Positions 26,305-35,709 of a stretch of 48,742 nucleotides of DNA are shown in pieces. Within the stretch, counting starts at the first letter, position 1. Every line of letters begins with the position of its first letter. The DNA is taken from the NCBI GenBank assembly GCA_021324185.1, contig JAJPJN010000126.1, positions 1-48,742 of the forward strand, in the 5' to 3' direction. The translations under genes and the position numbers were made by a program. Below the pieces are notes generated by a model. That model ran no database searches and was not told the DNA's origin. It was given only the letters and a program-made list of their open reading frames with translations. Source of the DNA: Terriglobia bacterium (lineage in GTDB: Bacteria > Acidobacteriota > Terriglobia > Bryobacterales > Bryobacteraceae).

Positions 26305-27834
26305 ATGCTGTTTTCGCAGATCGTCGATACTTCGCGCGCCATCGGCAGTACCACCAAGCGCCTGGAAAAAACCGCTTTGCTCGCCGGCCTGCTCAAGCAA
26401 CTGCAACCGGAAGAGATCGAAACCGCCGTCGCCTATCTTTCTGGCGCCACGCGTCAGGGCCGCATCGGTATCGGCTACGCTGCATTACGCGAAGCACGCA
26501 CTGGCGCCGCCGCCGAAGCCACATTGCAAATTCTCGATGTCGATCGCGCTCTGGAGCAAATTGCAACTGTGCGCGGTAGCGGTGCCGACCGAACTCGCCG
26601 TGAACTGCTGCGCCGGCTCTTCGAGCAGGCAACCGAAAACGAGCAGCAATTTCTAACCGGTCTGCTGATGGGCGACATTCGCCAGGGCGCGCTGGAAGGA
26701 CTCATGCTGGATGCCCTGGCGAAAGCTTCAGCCATTTCTGCCGATCGCATCCGCCGCGCCGCCATGATGGGCGGAGGCGTCGCCGCAATCGCCAGTAAAG
26801 TTCTCACGCAAGGAGAGGCAGGTCTCCACCATTTCGATATCCAACTGTTCCGGCCGGTGCAGCCCATGCTCGCGCAAACCGCCGAAGATGTAAACGACGC
26901 CATCCATCAACTCGGCCAAGCCGCCATCGAGTACAAGTTCGACGGCGCCCGCGTGCAGGCGCACAAGTCCGGCAATGACGTCGTCATCTATTCGCGCGCC
27001 CATAACGATGTTTCAGCCGCGATTCCCGAAATCGCCGCCGTCGTGCGTGCCCTCCCGGCTCGCGACCTGATTCTCGATGGCGAAGTTCTCAGCCTGGATG
27101 CAAATGGCCGCCCGCTGCCGTTTCAAATCTCGATGCGCCGCTTCGGACGCAAGGTGAACGTTGCGGAACTCCTCGATGAGCTGCCCATGTCGCCGTTCTG
27201 GTTCGATCTCCTGTATCTGAACGGAGGCTCCATGATCGACGAGCCGCAATCGCGGCGTTTTGCCGAGCTTGCGAAACTCGCTCCCGCACCCGCGCTCGTG
27301 CCGCATCTGGCGACGGCCGACCCAACCGCCGCCGAAGGGTTTTTGCACCAGGCCCTCGCGAGTGGTCATGAAGGCGTCATGGCGAAATCTCCTGAGTCCG
27401 CTTACGCTGCCGGCGCGCGCGGCCAGAGCTGGCTCAAAATCAAGCAAGCGCGCACGCTCGATTTAGTCGTTCTCGCGGCAGAGTGGGGCAATGGCCGCCG
27501 CCGCGGCTGGCTCAGCAATCTGCACCTGGGCGCCCGCGATACCGAAAAAGGCGGTTTCGCGATGCTCGGCAAGACCTTCAAAGGCCTCACCGATGAGATG
27601 CTCGCCTGGCAAACACAGGAATTCCTGAAAATCGAGATAGCTCGCGACGCCTACACCGTCTATATCGAGCCCAAACTCGTGGTTGAAATCGCCTTCAACG
27701 AGATTCAGGCCAGCCCCCATTACGCAAGTGGCCTCGCTCTGCGCTTCGCTCGCGTCAAACGCTACCGCACCGATAAATCTGCCGCAGAAGCCGACACGTT
27801 CGATACCGTCAAGAAACTCGCAGCGCGAGAGTAA
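26305..27834 (+). CDS. ATP-dependent DNA ligase (stand-alone)
   Basis: A 509-residue ligase with an N-terminal helical DNA-binding domain (about 1-190, including FLTGLLMGDIRQGALEGL). The nucleotidyltransferase domain (about 195-390) has the AMP-accepting lysine K211 in EYKFDGAR, motif III LDGEVLS and motif V LKIKQARTLDL. An OB domain follows. The architecture resembles archaeal-type LigB/Lig1 ligases that occur in some bacteria besides the NAD-dependent LigA. It seals nicks in DNA repair. It is coupled to the aldolase gene (TGAATG), an unexpected partner. A second ATP-dependent ligase, LigD, lies at 45696-48299. It converges on the next gene with no gap. Confidence 0.94.
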   Translation: MLFSQIVDTSRAIGSTTKRLEKTALLAGLLKQLQPEEIETAVAYLSGATRQGRIGIGYAALREARTGAAAEATLQILDVDRALEQIATVRGSGADRTRRELLRRLFEQATENEQQFLTGLLMGDIRQGALEGLMLDALAKASAISADRIRRAAMMGGGVAAIASKVLTQGEAGLHHFDIQLFRPVQPMLAQTAEDVNDAIHQLGQAAIEYKFDGARVQAHKSGNDVVIYSRAHNDVSAAIPEIAAVVRALPARDLILDGEVLSLDANGRPLPFQISMRRFGRKVNVAELLDELPMSPFWFDLLYLNGGSMIDEPQSRRFAELAKLAPAPALVPHLATADPTAAEGFLHQALASGHEGVMAKSPESAYAAGARGQSWLKIKQARTLDLVVLAAEWGNGRRRGWLSNLHLGARDTEKGGFAMLGKTFKGLTDEMLAWQTQEFLKIEIARDAYTVYIEPKLVVEIAFNEIQASPHYASGLALRFARVKRYRTDKSAAEADTFDTVKKLAARE

Positions 27835-28776
27835 CTACGCGCCCGAACCCTCGCGCCGCGCATAATAGCCTTTGCGGGCGCGCACAATCAGATCCTTTCG
27901 ACCCTTCACTTTGATCTGTACCGTGTGGTACAGCCCATCGTTTTTGAGCGGGTCGGGACGATAGAACAGATTGTACTGGTGCCGCAATTCATTCGCGATG
28001 TTCTCAAACGACTGGTTCAGGTCCTTTGCTTCGAACGGGAAAAATGGCACTCCGCCGGTCTGTTCGGCGAAATAGCGCATCACTTTATCGCCATCGGTTT
28101 CTATGTGGCTGATATTGGTCGAGATGGTGTAGATAACCGTATCGGCGCGCTGCGCCATTTCGAGCGCCTGATCGCGGCTATAGCGGCTTTCGTTATCCTC
28201 ACCGTCACTTAAGATCACCATGGCGCGCCGGAATTTATATAGCGGCTGATCCTGCATCAGCTTGTCGCGGCACGCAAAATAAATGGCATCGTATAGCGCC
28301 GTGCCGCCGCCCGGCCGCAGGTCTCGGATGGCGTTTTCCAATTTGTGCGTGTCGTTGGTGAGGTCGGCAACCAGTTCCGCGGAGGTGTCGAAGCTGACAA
28401 TCGTCGCTTTATCCTGGCCGCGCATCACGCTGTTGATGAAGTTCGTTGCGGCCTCCTGCTGGAAATGGAAGCGGTCGCGAATGCTGTTACTGGTATCGAT
28501 CAGAATCGCCAGCCGCAAGGGCAGATCCGTTTCCGATGTGAATTCGAGAATCGTCTGCGGCTTTTTGTTTTCGAAAACCTCAAAATCATCGCGCCCCAGG
28601 TCGGTAACGAATCGCCCGTGCTTATCGGTGACAGTGAACAGCATGTTCACGCGCGTGACTTCCGCGCGAATCGGAGCAGGAGCTTGAGACGGCGCTTGCG
28701 GCGGGTTTTGCGGCCGCGAAAAGGACATGGCAGCGCCAAGTGCCAGCACCGCCACCGGGATGACTAACAGCTTCAT
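27835..28776 (-). CDS. Secreted VWA protein (acidobacterial VWFA-related type)
   Basis: A 313-residue exported protein: signal peptide (MKLLVIPVAVLALGAAMSF), a Pro-rich spacer, the characteristic pre-domain (VNMLFTVTDKHGRFVTDLG, DFEVFENKKPQTI) and a VWA domain with an intact MIDAS (ILIDTSNS, D-x-S-x-S) plus LSDGEDNES. The C-terminal strand RARKGYYARRE is typical of this family. It is a relative of the protein at 6084-7082 but clearly a different copy, not a recent duplicate. Function is unknown; metal-dependent binding outside the cytoplasm is likely. It is the last gene in the minus-strand run from TadG-like to here, 14 bp after the pseudouridine synthase gene. Confidence 0.9.
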   Translation of the reverse strand: MKLLVIPVAVLALGAAMSFSRPQNPPQAPSQAPAPIRAEVTRVNMLFTVTDKHGRFVTDLGRDDFEVFENKKPQTILEFTSETDLPLRLAILIDTSNSIRDRFHFQQEAATNFINSVMRGQDKATIVSFDTSAELVADLTNDTHKLENAIRDLRPGGGTALYDAIYFACRDKLMQDQPLYKFRRAMVILSDGEDNESRYSRDQALEMAQRADTVIYTISTNISHIETDGDKVMRYFAEQTGGVPFFPFEAKDLNQSFENIANELRHQYNLFYRPDPLKNDGLYHTVQIKVKGRKDLIVRARKGYYARREGSGA

Positions 28777-28790
28777 CGGATGTCTTTATT

Positions 28791-29708
28791 CTATCCGCGT
28801 TTTCGGAGGACCCGCAGAAAATCGCCCAACTCAGCCGGAAGCGGGCTTTCGATCGTCAGCGGCTCACCGCTCCCGGGCAGCTTGAACCGCAGCCGGTGTG
28901 CATGCAGGAAGAAGCGGTTGAGCGCGGGCAATCCGGCAATCTGCGCCGGCGCACCGTACAGCTTGTCGCCTGCAATCGGATGATGAAGGCTCGCCAGATG
29001 AACCCGAATCTGATGCGTGCGCCCGGTTGCAATCTGCACTTCGAGAAAGCTCAAATCCGGCAGTTCTTCGATCACCCGATAATCGGTTCGCGCGCTGCGC
29101 CCGCTTCGAAGTTTTGTTGTCATGCGGGTGCGCCGCACGGGATCGCGCGCAATCGGCGTGGCGATGCGCCCCTGGGACATTTTCATCCGGCCATGTACCA
29201 GTGCCAGGTATGTCTTTTCCACCTCCCGGTTGCGGAACTGTGAAGCGAGCGCCTGATGCGCCCGGTCATTCCGCGCCACCACCAGCACGCCGCTTGTTTC
29301 TTTGTCGAGCCGGTGGACAATCCCCGGCCGTAAGTCGCTCCAGCCGGTGGAAAGCTTCGTGAACCGGTGCAGCAGTGCGTTTACAAGCGTGCCGCGCGAA
29401 TGCCCCGCCCCCGCATGCACCACCATGCCCGCGGGTTTATCCACGACAATTACATCTTCGTCCTCATAAAGGATCTGGAGCGGTAAATCTTCCGGAACCG
29501 CTTTGAGCGGCGGCAGCTCCGCGGGCTCTACCAGAACATCTTCCCCGCCGCGCAGCAGATAAGAAGCGCGCGAGTGCCGGCCGTCCACCGCGACCCGCTG
29601 GTCTTTGATCCAGGATTGAAGCCTCGCCCGGCTGAATTCCGGTAGCCGCTCGTGCAGGAAGGCATCCAGCCGCTTACCTGCATCAGACGCTTCCACCGTG
29701 AGGTTCAC
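28791..29708 (-). CDS. rluD: RluD-type ribosomal large subunit pseudouridine synthase
   Basis: A 305-residue RNA-modifying enzyme. An S4 RNA-binding domain (about 12-65, RLDAFLHERLPEFSRARL) precedes the RluA-family catalytic domain. The nucleophilic Asp is D135 in VHRLDKETSG. ARNDRAHQALASQF, THQIRVHLA and GDKLYG follow. RluD makes pseudouridines in helix 69 of 23S rRNA; assignment to RluD rather than RluA/RluC is based on the S4 domain and overall pattern. It lies nine bases after the DUF1684 gene on the same strand. Confidence 0.9.
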   Translation of the reverse strand: MNLTVEASDAGKRLDAFLHERLPEFSRARLQSWIKDQRVAVDGRHSRASYLLRGGEDVLVEPAELPPLKAVPEDLPLQILYEDEDVIVVDKPAGMVVHAGAGHSRGTLVNALLHRFTKLSTGWSDLRPGIVHRLDKETSGVLVVARNDRAHQALASQFRNREVEKTYLALVHGRMKMSQGRIATPIARDPVRRTRMTTKLRSGRSARTDYRVIEELPDLSFLEVQIATGRTHQIRVHLASLHHPIAGDKLYGAPAQIAGLPALNRFFLHAHRLRFKLPGSGEPLTIESPLPAELGDFLRVLRKRG

Positions 29709-29717
29709 GACTACATG

Positions 29718-30569
29718 TTAAGGAGTCGAGTACCCGGCGTGGCCATTCCCGTAGCGCATCTCGCCCGCTTCCACCGGAAACGGCAATGTATTTTCTTTGG
29801 GCGGCAGCGGGCAGGTTGCATACGGCGTGAACGTGCAGGGCGGATTATAAGAACGGTTGAAATCCAGATCAACGTGCCCGTCTTTCGGTAGCGGCGTGTT
29901 CAGCATCCGGCCTGCCTGATACGTATTGACCTTGTTCGTCGGATCCTTGAAAAGGAAAAACAGTGTGGGGCCTTCGTAGATCGGCCGCAACTGATACTGC
30001 TTGCCTTCATAGGTGAATTCAACAATGCCCGGGCTCTCCTGCATCTCCGTCTGCCCAAGAATATTCAGAATGGGAATCTTCTTCGAATCCGGGATGAACT
30101 TGGCATCGAAATGAAAAGCCGGATTAATCGGAAAATATTTCATCCCGGTGAAATGCTTCAGTGCCGGGCTGTTCGCATCCTTCGCGCGCACCGCGAGTTT
30201 GTCGCCGCGCTTGATAATGAAAAACGAGACCGATCCAACCTGCACCACATCCGGCTTTTCTTCCCGCTTATAGTGCAGCGGTCGGGAGGAACCGTTTTCA
30301 TCAATAAAGGTCACCTGATCGCCATCCAGATGCAGCTTCCCCGCATGCTCCGGCGCAGAACCCTTCGGCAGGACGAAGTCATTCGAATCCGCAGAGCCGA
30401 TCGTGTTGTCTCCTGGCTTCAGCCAGAAAAGACCGACCAGGGTGAGCCAGCCGTCCGGTGATCGCAAAGATTTGTCCCGCTGCTGCTGCCATTCGCGAAT
30501 GGAATCGACATAGGTGCTGGAAGAGGCCATCAGGATAATCCCCAGTAATCCGATCAGCAAGCGGTACAT
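29718..30569 (-). CDS. DUF1684 domain protein, exported
   Basis: A 283-residue protein with an N-terminal signal sequence (LLIGLLGIILMASS). The DUF1684 signatures are present: REWQQQRDKSLRSPDGWLTL near the start, GLFWLKPGDNTIGS, and FNRSYNPPCTFTPYATCPLP near the C-terminus. The family has no established activity. Two cysteines in the last motif are conserved in the family. It is packed between mutS2 and the pseudouridine synthase gene with about nine bases on either side, so it is co-transcribed with housekeeping genes. Confidence 0.9.
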   Translation of the reverse strand: MYRLLIGLLGIILMASSSTYVDSIREWQQQRDKSLRSPDGWLTLVGLFWLKPGDNTIGSADSNDFVLPKGSAPEHAGKLHLDGDQVTFIDENGSSRPLHYKREEKPDVVQVGSVSFFIIKRGDKLAVRAKDANSPALKHFTGMKYFPINPAFHFDAKFIPDSKKIPILNILGQTEMQESPGIVEFTYEGKQYQLRPIYEGPTLFFLFKDPTNKVNTYQAGRMLNTPLPKDGHVDLDFNRSYNPPCTFTPYATCPLPPKENTLPFPVEAGEMRYGNGHAGYSTP

Positions 30570-30578
30570 ACAGAAATT

Positions 30579-32996
30579 CTACTCCCGCAGCTCAACAATG
30601 GTCGCCCCTGCGCCGCCTTCCGACGTGGGTGCAGGGTAAAACCGGCTGACATGCGGATTCGCGCTCAGATGCTCCCCCACCGCTCTCTTCAAAATTCCCA
30701 TTCCGTGCCCGTGAATGATTCGGACGCGATTGACCGAGGCGAGCGCGGCGGAATCCAAAAACTTGTCCACATTCTCAATCGCTTCCTCAGCGCGCTGCCC
30801 GATCACATTGAGCTCCCGATAAGAAACGTCCCAGCGCGGACCCGCCTCAAAGCGAACATTCGCGGGAAGCCCGCGTTGCGGCCCTTTCTCGGAAACCACT
30901 TCCACCACGTCCTCACGCGGCACTTGCATCTTCATCACCCCCGCCTCCACCTCCAATATCCCGTTCTTCAGGAGCCGGCGCACAGTCGCGACCTCACGGA
31001 TATCTCTCAGCCGCACGCGCGACCCTTCTTCAATTGGCCGCTGCGCGGGAGCAGTTTGAGCGCGGATTTCAGCAGGTGGCGCAAGCGCCTCAGCCGCTTC
31101 TTCACGGAATTCGCGCCGCGCTTTGGCAATTTCACGCCGCGCCTGATCGGCTGCCTTACGCTGCTCGCCCACTTCTACGATGCGATCCAAAGTCATTTGC
31201 GCGCGCGCCTCGAAATCGGCAACGATGCTCTCTGATTTTTTCTCCCATTCCCGCTGCCGCTGCTGTTCGCGCCGCACCGCCTCGCGTTCGAGTTCGGCCT
31301 GTTTGGCCGCAAGTGCCTGCGCGGCTTCTTCCAGTTCTGCCGAGCGTCGGCGGTTCTCTTCAATCTGTCCGTGCAGTTGCGCAAGCAGTTGCTGAAAATC
31401 GGCTTGCATGCGCGGCAGAACAGCACGCGCATGGGCCAGTACGGGTTCCGGCATTTGCAGCCGCGTCGCAATATCCAGACCGGCCGATTTCCCGGGCACA
31501 CCCAGCCGCAGTTCATACGTCGGCTCGAGCGTCGCTTCATTGAAGCCCATCGAAGCATTCAACACACCAGGCGTATGCGCTCCGTAAAGCTTCAGCGGCA
31601 GCAGATGCGTTGAGGCGAGGCAAAACGCGCCGCTCTTTCGAAACTCATCAAGAATCGCCACGCCGAGCGCGCCGCCTTCCTCGGGATCCGTGGCGCGGCC
31701 GAGTTCATCGAGCAAAACCAGGCTGTCGGGTGTCACCCGCGCCAGCATATCTTTGACGTGCAGAAGGTGTCCGGAAAAACTGCTCAGGCTTTCGGCGATC
31801 GATTGCGTGTCGCCAATATCCGCCAGAACATCGTCGAGCAGCGGAAATTCGGCCTCTACACAGGGGACAGGCAGAGCCGCATGTGCCATTAACGCGAGCA
31901 GGCCGGTAGTCTTCATCGTGACCGTTTTGCCGCCCGTATTCGGACCGCTGATCAGAAGGCAGCGGCGCTGTTCATCGAGCTCAAAGGAGATAGGAACGAT
32001 AGGCTTCTTCTGCTTGCGCAGAACGGTCTCAAGCAGCGGGTGGCGCGCTTCGCGCAGTATCAGTTTGCGTTCGCTACGGCTGAAGCGTGGAACAGTCGCA
32101 TTGTAATCTTGCGCGAAGCCCGCTTTCGCGAAAATACAATCGAGCTCGGCCAGCGTTTCCACCGTACTCGCTATTTCTCCGGCATGCTCGCGCAAAGCAG
32201 CGGTAATCTCCGCCAGAATTCGCTCAATTTCGCGCACCTCGTCTTCGCGCAGGCGCACCAGCCGGTTGTTTAGATCGATCGTTTCAAGCGGCTCAACGAA
32301 GAGCGTACGGCCGGTTCCGCTCGAGCCGTGAATCACGCCGTCAATACGGCCTTTCTGGCCTACAACGATTGGAACCACATACCGGCCTTCTCGGATCGTG
32401 ACGAACTCTTCCTGCAGCGTTCCGTCCGCCCGATGCGCGCGAATAAATCGCTCGAGCGATTCCTGTATCCCGCGTTGCTGCCGCTCGATGTCGCGGCGGA
32501 TGCGGCCGAGCGCGGCACTTGCTTCATCGGACAGGCTGCCGTCGGGCAAAAAGGCTTTTGCATAGCACCGCGCAATGTCACGCAGATCTGCCAGTCCCGC
32601 GGCGCGCTGGGCCAGGCGCGGAAACCGGTCTTGAACCGAAAGAAAAATGCCCCGATATTCACCCGCGATCGCGAACGTATGAAACAGATCGAGAATTTCG
32701 CGCCCATCGAGCGAAGCGCCTTCCACCTGTAACACCCGAACCGCAGCGTCCACATCGCGCACCTGATCGAAACGCAAGCGCACGGCAGCGCCGCGCCCGG
32801 TCTCGACTGCCCCTGAAACTTCTCGCAGGTACTGAATCGCTTCGCCCGCATTGGCCAGCCCGTTTTCGATTGCTACGCGATTCCGGTGTTGATCGAGCGA
32901 GAGAACCAGCGCGCGCCCGGCGCCGCTCCCGGCATACCGCGCGACCAGCTCCTTTAACTCGTCAAATTGCAGAAGACCGGCACTGCTGAAGGGCAT
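30579..32996 (-). CDS. mutS2: Endonuclease MutS2
   Basis: An 805-residue MutS2 protein: helical core and clamp domains, then an ABC-type ATPase with Walker A SGPNTGGKTVTMK, Walker B LVLLDELGRATDPEEG and STHLLPLK. A long coiled coil of Glu/Gln/Arg (about 520-620) and a C-terminal Smr nuclease domain (RVRIIHGHGMGILKRAV) follow. MutS2 is not part of mismatch repair; it suppresses recombination or, in Bacillus, splits collided ribosomes. All domains are complete. The gene lies seven bases after the NUDIX gene and nine before DUF1684. Confidence 0.96.
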   Translation of the reverse strand: MPFSSAGLLQFDELKELVARYAGSGAGRALVLSLDQHRNRVAIENGLANAGEAIQYLREVSGAVETGRGAAVRLRFDQVRDVDAAVRVLQVEGASLDGREILDLFHTFAIAGEYRGIFLSVQDRFPRLAQRAAGLADLRDIARCYAKAFLPDGSLSDEASAALGRIRRDIERQQRGIQESLERFIRAHRADGTLQEEFVTIREGRYVVPIVVGQKGRIDGVIHGSSGTGRTLFVEPLETIDLNNRLVRLREDEVREIERILAEITAALREHAGEIASTVETLAELDCIFAKAGFAQDYNATVPRFSRSERKLILREARHPLLETVLRKQKKPIVPISFELDEQRRCLLISGPNTGGKTVTMKTTGLLALMAHAALPVPCVEAEFPLLDDVLADIGDTQSIAESLSSFSGHLLHVKDMLARVTPDSLVLLDELGRATDPEEGGALGVAILDEFRKSGAFCLASTHLLPLKLYGAHTPGVLNASMGFNEATLEPTYELRLGVPGKSAGLDIATRLQMPEPVLAHARAVLPRMQADFQQLLAQLHGQIEENRRRSAELEEAAQALAAKQAELEREAVRREQQRQREWEKKSESIVADFEARAQMTLDRIVEVGEQRKAADQARREIAKARREFREEAAEALAPPAEIRAQTAPAQRPIEEGSRVRLRDIREVATVRRLLKNGILEVEAGVMKMQVPREDVVEVVSEKGPQRGLPANVRFEAGPRWDVSYRELNVIGQRAEEAIENVDKFLDSAALASVNRVRIIHGHGMGILKRAVGEHLSANPHVSRFYPAPTSEGGAGATIVELRE

Positions 32997-33003
32997 CGTT
33001 ATC

Positions 33004-33468
33004 CTATGGACGCGTCACGTACGGATGCGTGCCAGTATGCGTGCAGCAGGCGCGGATCACATCCCGGGTACCAGCCGTTAGCTTCAGAGTATCGAGCGCG
33101 CCGGTATCGAACCATTCGGCGCGTTTCGAATCCGAGCCCGCGCGCAGATCGCCGCCCGTCACGCGGCAATAAAAATCGATCAGCACGTAATGATATTCGC
33201 AAGCGCCGGATTCATCCGGCATGATGCGCTCAAATACCGTTGCGATGGAGTCCGCTGTGACCTCCAGCCCGGTTTCCTCCAAAACCTCGCGCGCCAGCGC
33301 GTCTTCCAGCCGCTCGCCGGTTTCGACCAGGCCGCCGGGCAAGGACCAGTAGCCTTCCAAAGGCGGTTTGCCGCGCTCCACCAGCAGCACTCGCCCCTGA
33401 TCGAGAATGAGCGCACCCACTCCCAATAAAGGACGCGCCGAATACCGGCGATCGTCTCGAGCAGCCAT
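33004..33468 (-). CDS. NUDIX hydrolase
   Basis: A 154-residue NUDIX protein. The catalytic NUDIX box (G-x5-E-x7-REUxEExGU) is complete: GGLVETGERL followed by EDALAREVLEETGL. The segment VLLVERGKPPLEGYWSLPGG is typical of ADP-ribose or nucleotide-sugar pyrophosphatase relatives, but the substrate cannot be fixed. I used the ATG at 33468; a TTG two codons upstream is possible. It starts 64 bp after bcp on the same strand and ends seven bases before mutS2. Confidence 0.92.
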   Translation of the reverse strand: MAARDDRRYSARPLLGVGALILDQGRVLLVERGKPPLEGYWSLPGGLVETGERLEDALAREVLEETGLEVTADSIATVFERIMPDESGACEYHYVLIDFYCRVTGGDLRAGSDSKRAEWFDTGALDTLKLTAGTRDVIRACCTHTGTHPYVTRP

Positions 33469-33532
33469 ACTCAATTGGATGCGCGATCCAGGCGCGCAGA
33501 TTGTTTGCTGGCCGTTGGGCGTGTTTGCACAA

Positions 33533-33991
33533 TCAAATAGCCGCCAGAACTTCTTCTGCGTGCCCTTCCACTTTCACCTTGGGAAAGATCTTTTTAATTC
33601 TTCCGTCCGGCCCAATCACGAAGGTCGTGCGCTCAACGCCCATATACTTCTTTCCGTACATGCTCTTCTCTTTCCATACGCCGTAGGCTTCCGCCGCTTT
33701 GTGCTCCACATCGGCAAGCAACGTGAACGGCAGATCGAACTTGTCCTTAAACTTGGCCTGAGCTTTGGCCGGATCGGGAGAAACCCCGACAATCACCGTA
33801 TTCGCCTTCGTGAACTTCTTCGAAGTGTCCCGAAATTCACACGCCTCTTTTGTGCAGCCGGGCGTATCGGCCTTCGGATAGAAATAAAGCACCACATTCT
33901 TGCCCTGGAGCGATGCCAGCTCGAAGTGCTCGCCGGTATCGCTGTCCAGAGAAATGTTCGGCGCCGGATCGCCTTCATTCAACTTCGGCAT
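33533..33991 (-). CDS. bcp: Thioredoxin-dependent peroxiredoxin (Bcp/PrxQ)
   Basis: A 152-residue PrxQ-type peroxiredoxin that reduces H2O2 and organic peroxides with thioredoxin. The peroxidatic cysteine is C46 in YPKADTPGCTKEAC, and C51 five residues later is the resolving cysteine of the helix-type PrxQ subgroup. GDPAPNISLDSDTGE, FTLLADVEHKAAEAYGVW and TFVIGPDGRI are typical. No signal peptide, so cytoplasmic. It begins nine bases after the TadG-like gene. Confidence 0.95.
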   Translation of the reverse strand: MPKLNEGDPAPNISLDSDTGEHFELASLQGKNVVLYFYPKADTPGCTKEACEFRDTSKKFTKANTVIVGVSPDPAKAQAKFKDKFDLPFTLLADVEHKAAEAYGVWKEKSMYGKKYMGVERTTFVIGPDGRIKKIFPKVKVEGHAEEVLAAI

Positions 33992-34000
33992 TCTCCGAGG

Positions 34001-35587
34001 TTAGCGCGAGAGGCGGAGAACTTGCGAAGCGACCTGATAGAAAGCTTGGTTGAGCGCGCTGGGATTAGCTGCATACGCATAGAAGCCCGCCGGTTTGGTC
34101 GAATCGTAAATCGGGCTCCGCGGGTCATTGGCGACGCGCTCGAGGAACGTAGAATCGATGGGCACGTCCGGCGCTCCGTCCAAACCGATCGTGTAGATCA
34201 TGATGGTGTACGTCGGATCATTGCGAATGGTGGTTGCCTGGTTATCGGCGGCATTGAAGGCGGCCGCCATGACTCCGGGAATCTGCTCGTCATTACGGAT
34301 CTGCCCCGCATACGGGCCGCTCGTGAACGTATCCGGCGTGCCTTTGTAACCGCTCGATGTACTGTTTCCGTAAGCGTCCGTTGTCGGGATATAGGCCACG
34401 TCCTGCCGCCCGTAAATCGATCCGCTTGTGTTGAAAGCGCAGTTATTGAGGACGCCGCCGCTGATCAAGCCGGGAGCGGAATTGATGGCCACACTGTCGG
34501 CGGTATCGTAGACCCCACCCGTATAACCGGTGCTGCTAGGCGTTGAGCCGGGTGACAGCAGAATGGTGAAGCCGCCCGCAAGCGTCACACCGTTGTAATT
34601 CTGACCGCCCCACCAACTCCAGGTCCCGCACGTGCTGGCATTCACCGTTGTAGAGGACCAGGGCGAATAGAAGCTTCTTCGGGTGTCGCTTTGCGTTTTG
34701 ATCGGCCAACTGGTTTCCACAATCTCATTAGGCTGGCCGTCCGTAAACAGCACAATGACGTTTAACGCGCTGACCAAACCGGTACTTTGAATCGATTGAT
34801 AAGCAACGTTAAGCGCTTGCGCAGTGCTGGTCGCGCCGGTGCAAGATATTGTGCCGATTACCGAACTCAGGCTGGGACTACTGCTCTTGAAATGGGTGGT
34901 CGGGGCGTAATCGATGGGGTTGGTATTCGCCGTAGTCGAGAAAGTAACCAGCCCGAGCGTGTCAAATCCGTCCGTAAACATGCTCACAAAGTTTTGTGCG
35001 GCCGCAATCATCGTCGGGCAAGCATTGCTGCCCGTAGGCGCCGGTCCCATAGAACCCGAGCGATCCAGGACCAGCACCAGATTCAAGTTTCTTCGCGAAG
35101 ACTGGGCGACGGCTGAAATCGTAATGGAGTTTTTGCCCAGCAGCCGCATGAAGTACAACGGAACCACCGCCGAAGCCGACACGTTGACCTGTTGGGTCGC
35201 CGTCTGCGTCGGCTGGACCGTCACTGTGGGCGTGCCGCCTACCACCGTGGTCCCGAGCCATCCGCTCGGGTAATTGGCGGCAAACCATTCCTGGGCGACA
35301 GTTACTGCCGTGCCCGTATTTTGCGCCTGAGTTTCATAGACGTTAATGGAGCGGCCGGCCGCCAAGGCCGCAGCATCCACCGCCGAAGACAGCTTCGTTC
35401 GAACCCAAAAAACGACTGCCCCATCAATCGCCAGGCCCAACAACGGGAGGAGTACGAGCGTCACCAGGAAGGAAAAAAGCAACAGCGACGCACCACGCTG
35501 TTTTCGTTGCCGCCAGCCGCCGGGTCGTTGCCGCAGGCTTCCCATTCCATTGAAGTAGTAGGCCGGCTTGGAGCGCGCTCTCACCAT
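34001..35587 (-). CDS. TadG-like protein with VWA domain
   Basis: A 528-residue protein. An N-terminal TadE/TadG-like membrane anchor (GASLLLFSFLVTLVLLPLLG, then AVDAAALAAGR) is followed by a VWA domain with MIDAS LVLDRSGSMG and FTDGQPNE. A long Ser/Thr/Gly-rich extracytoplasmic insertion comes next. TadG-type proteins are minor pilin-like parts of Tad/Flp pili, but no other tad genes are in the window, and acidobacterial genomes often have solitary copies. The annotated start (ATG 35587) lacks a good Shine-Dalgarno; ATG 35545 is an alternative. It heads the minus-strand run that continues with bcp. Confidence 0.85.
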   Translation of the reverse strand: MVRARSKPAYYFNGMGSLRQRPGGWRQRKQRGASLLLFSFLVTLVLLPLLGLAIDGAVVFWVRTKLSSAVDAAALAAGRSINVYETQAQNTGTAVTVAQEWFAANYPSGWLGTTVVGGTPTVTVQPTQTATQQVNVSASAVVPLYFMRLLGKNSITISAVAQSSRRNLNLVLVLDRSGSMGPAPTGSNACPTMIAAAQNFVSMFTDGFDTLGLVTFSTTANTNPIDYAPTTHFKSSSPSLSSVIGTISCTGATSTAQALNVAYQSIQSTGLVSALNVIVLFTDGQPNEIVETSWPIKTQSDTRRSFYSPWSSTTVNASTCGTWSWWGGQNYNGVTLAGGFTILLSPGSTPSSTGYTGGVYDTADSVAINSAPGLISGGVLNNCAFNTSGSIYGRQDVAYIPTTDAYGNSTSSGYKGTPDTFTSGPYAGQIRNDEQIPGVMAAAFNAADNQATTIRNDPTYTIMIYTIGLDGAPDVPIDSTFLERVANDPRSPIYDSTKPAGFYAYAANPSALNQAFYQVASQVLRLSR

Positions 35588-35680
35588 CCCGGAAATCAGG
35601 AGTCTTATCGGCTGGAAGTCGGAGTTTTGCGGAATTTCGCGCAGCGCACCGGATTGATGATGATAAACGTATAAAATTAG

Positions 35681-35709
35681 TTGACAACGATACGCGCATA
35701 TTCTATGAT
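35681..35709 (+). promoter_or_regulatory. Near-consensus sigma-70 promoter of hsp20
   Basis: TTGACA (35681-35686), a 17-bp spacer and TATGAT (35704-35709): a perfect -35, a five-of-six -10 and ideal spacing. It lies 41 bp upstream of the ATG. A consensus Shine-Dalgarno AGGAGG is at 35733-35738. I see no CIRCE inverted repeat. Confidence 0.88.

Noticed and set aside
33407-34546. 379-residue plus-strand frame
   Set aside because: Antisense to the NUDIX, bcp and TadG-like genes, all with clear motifs.
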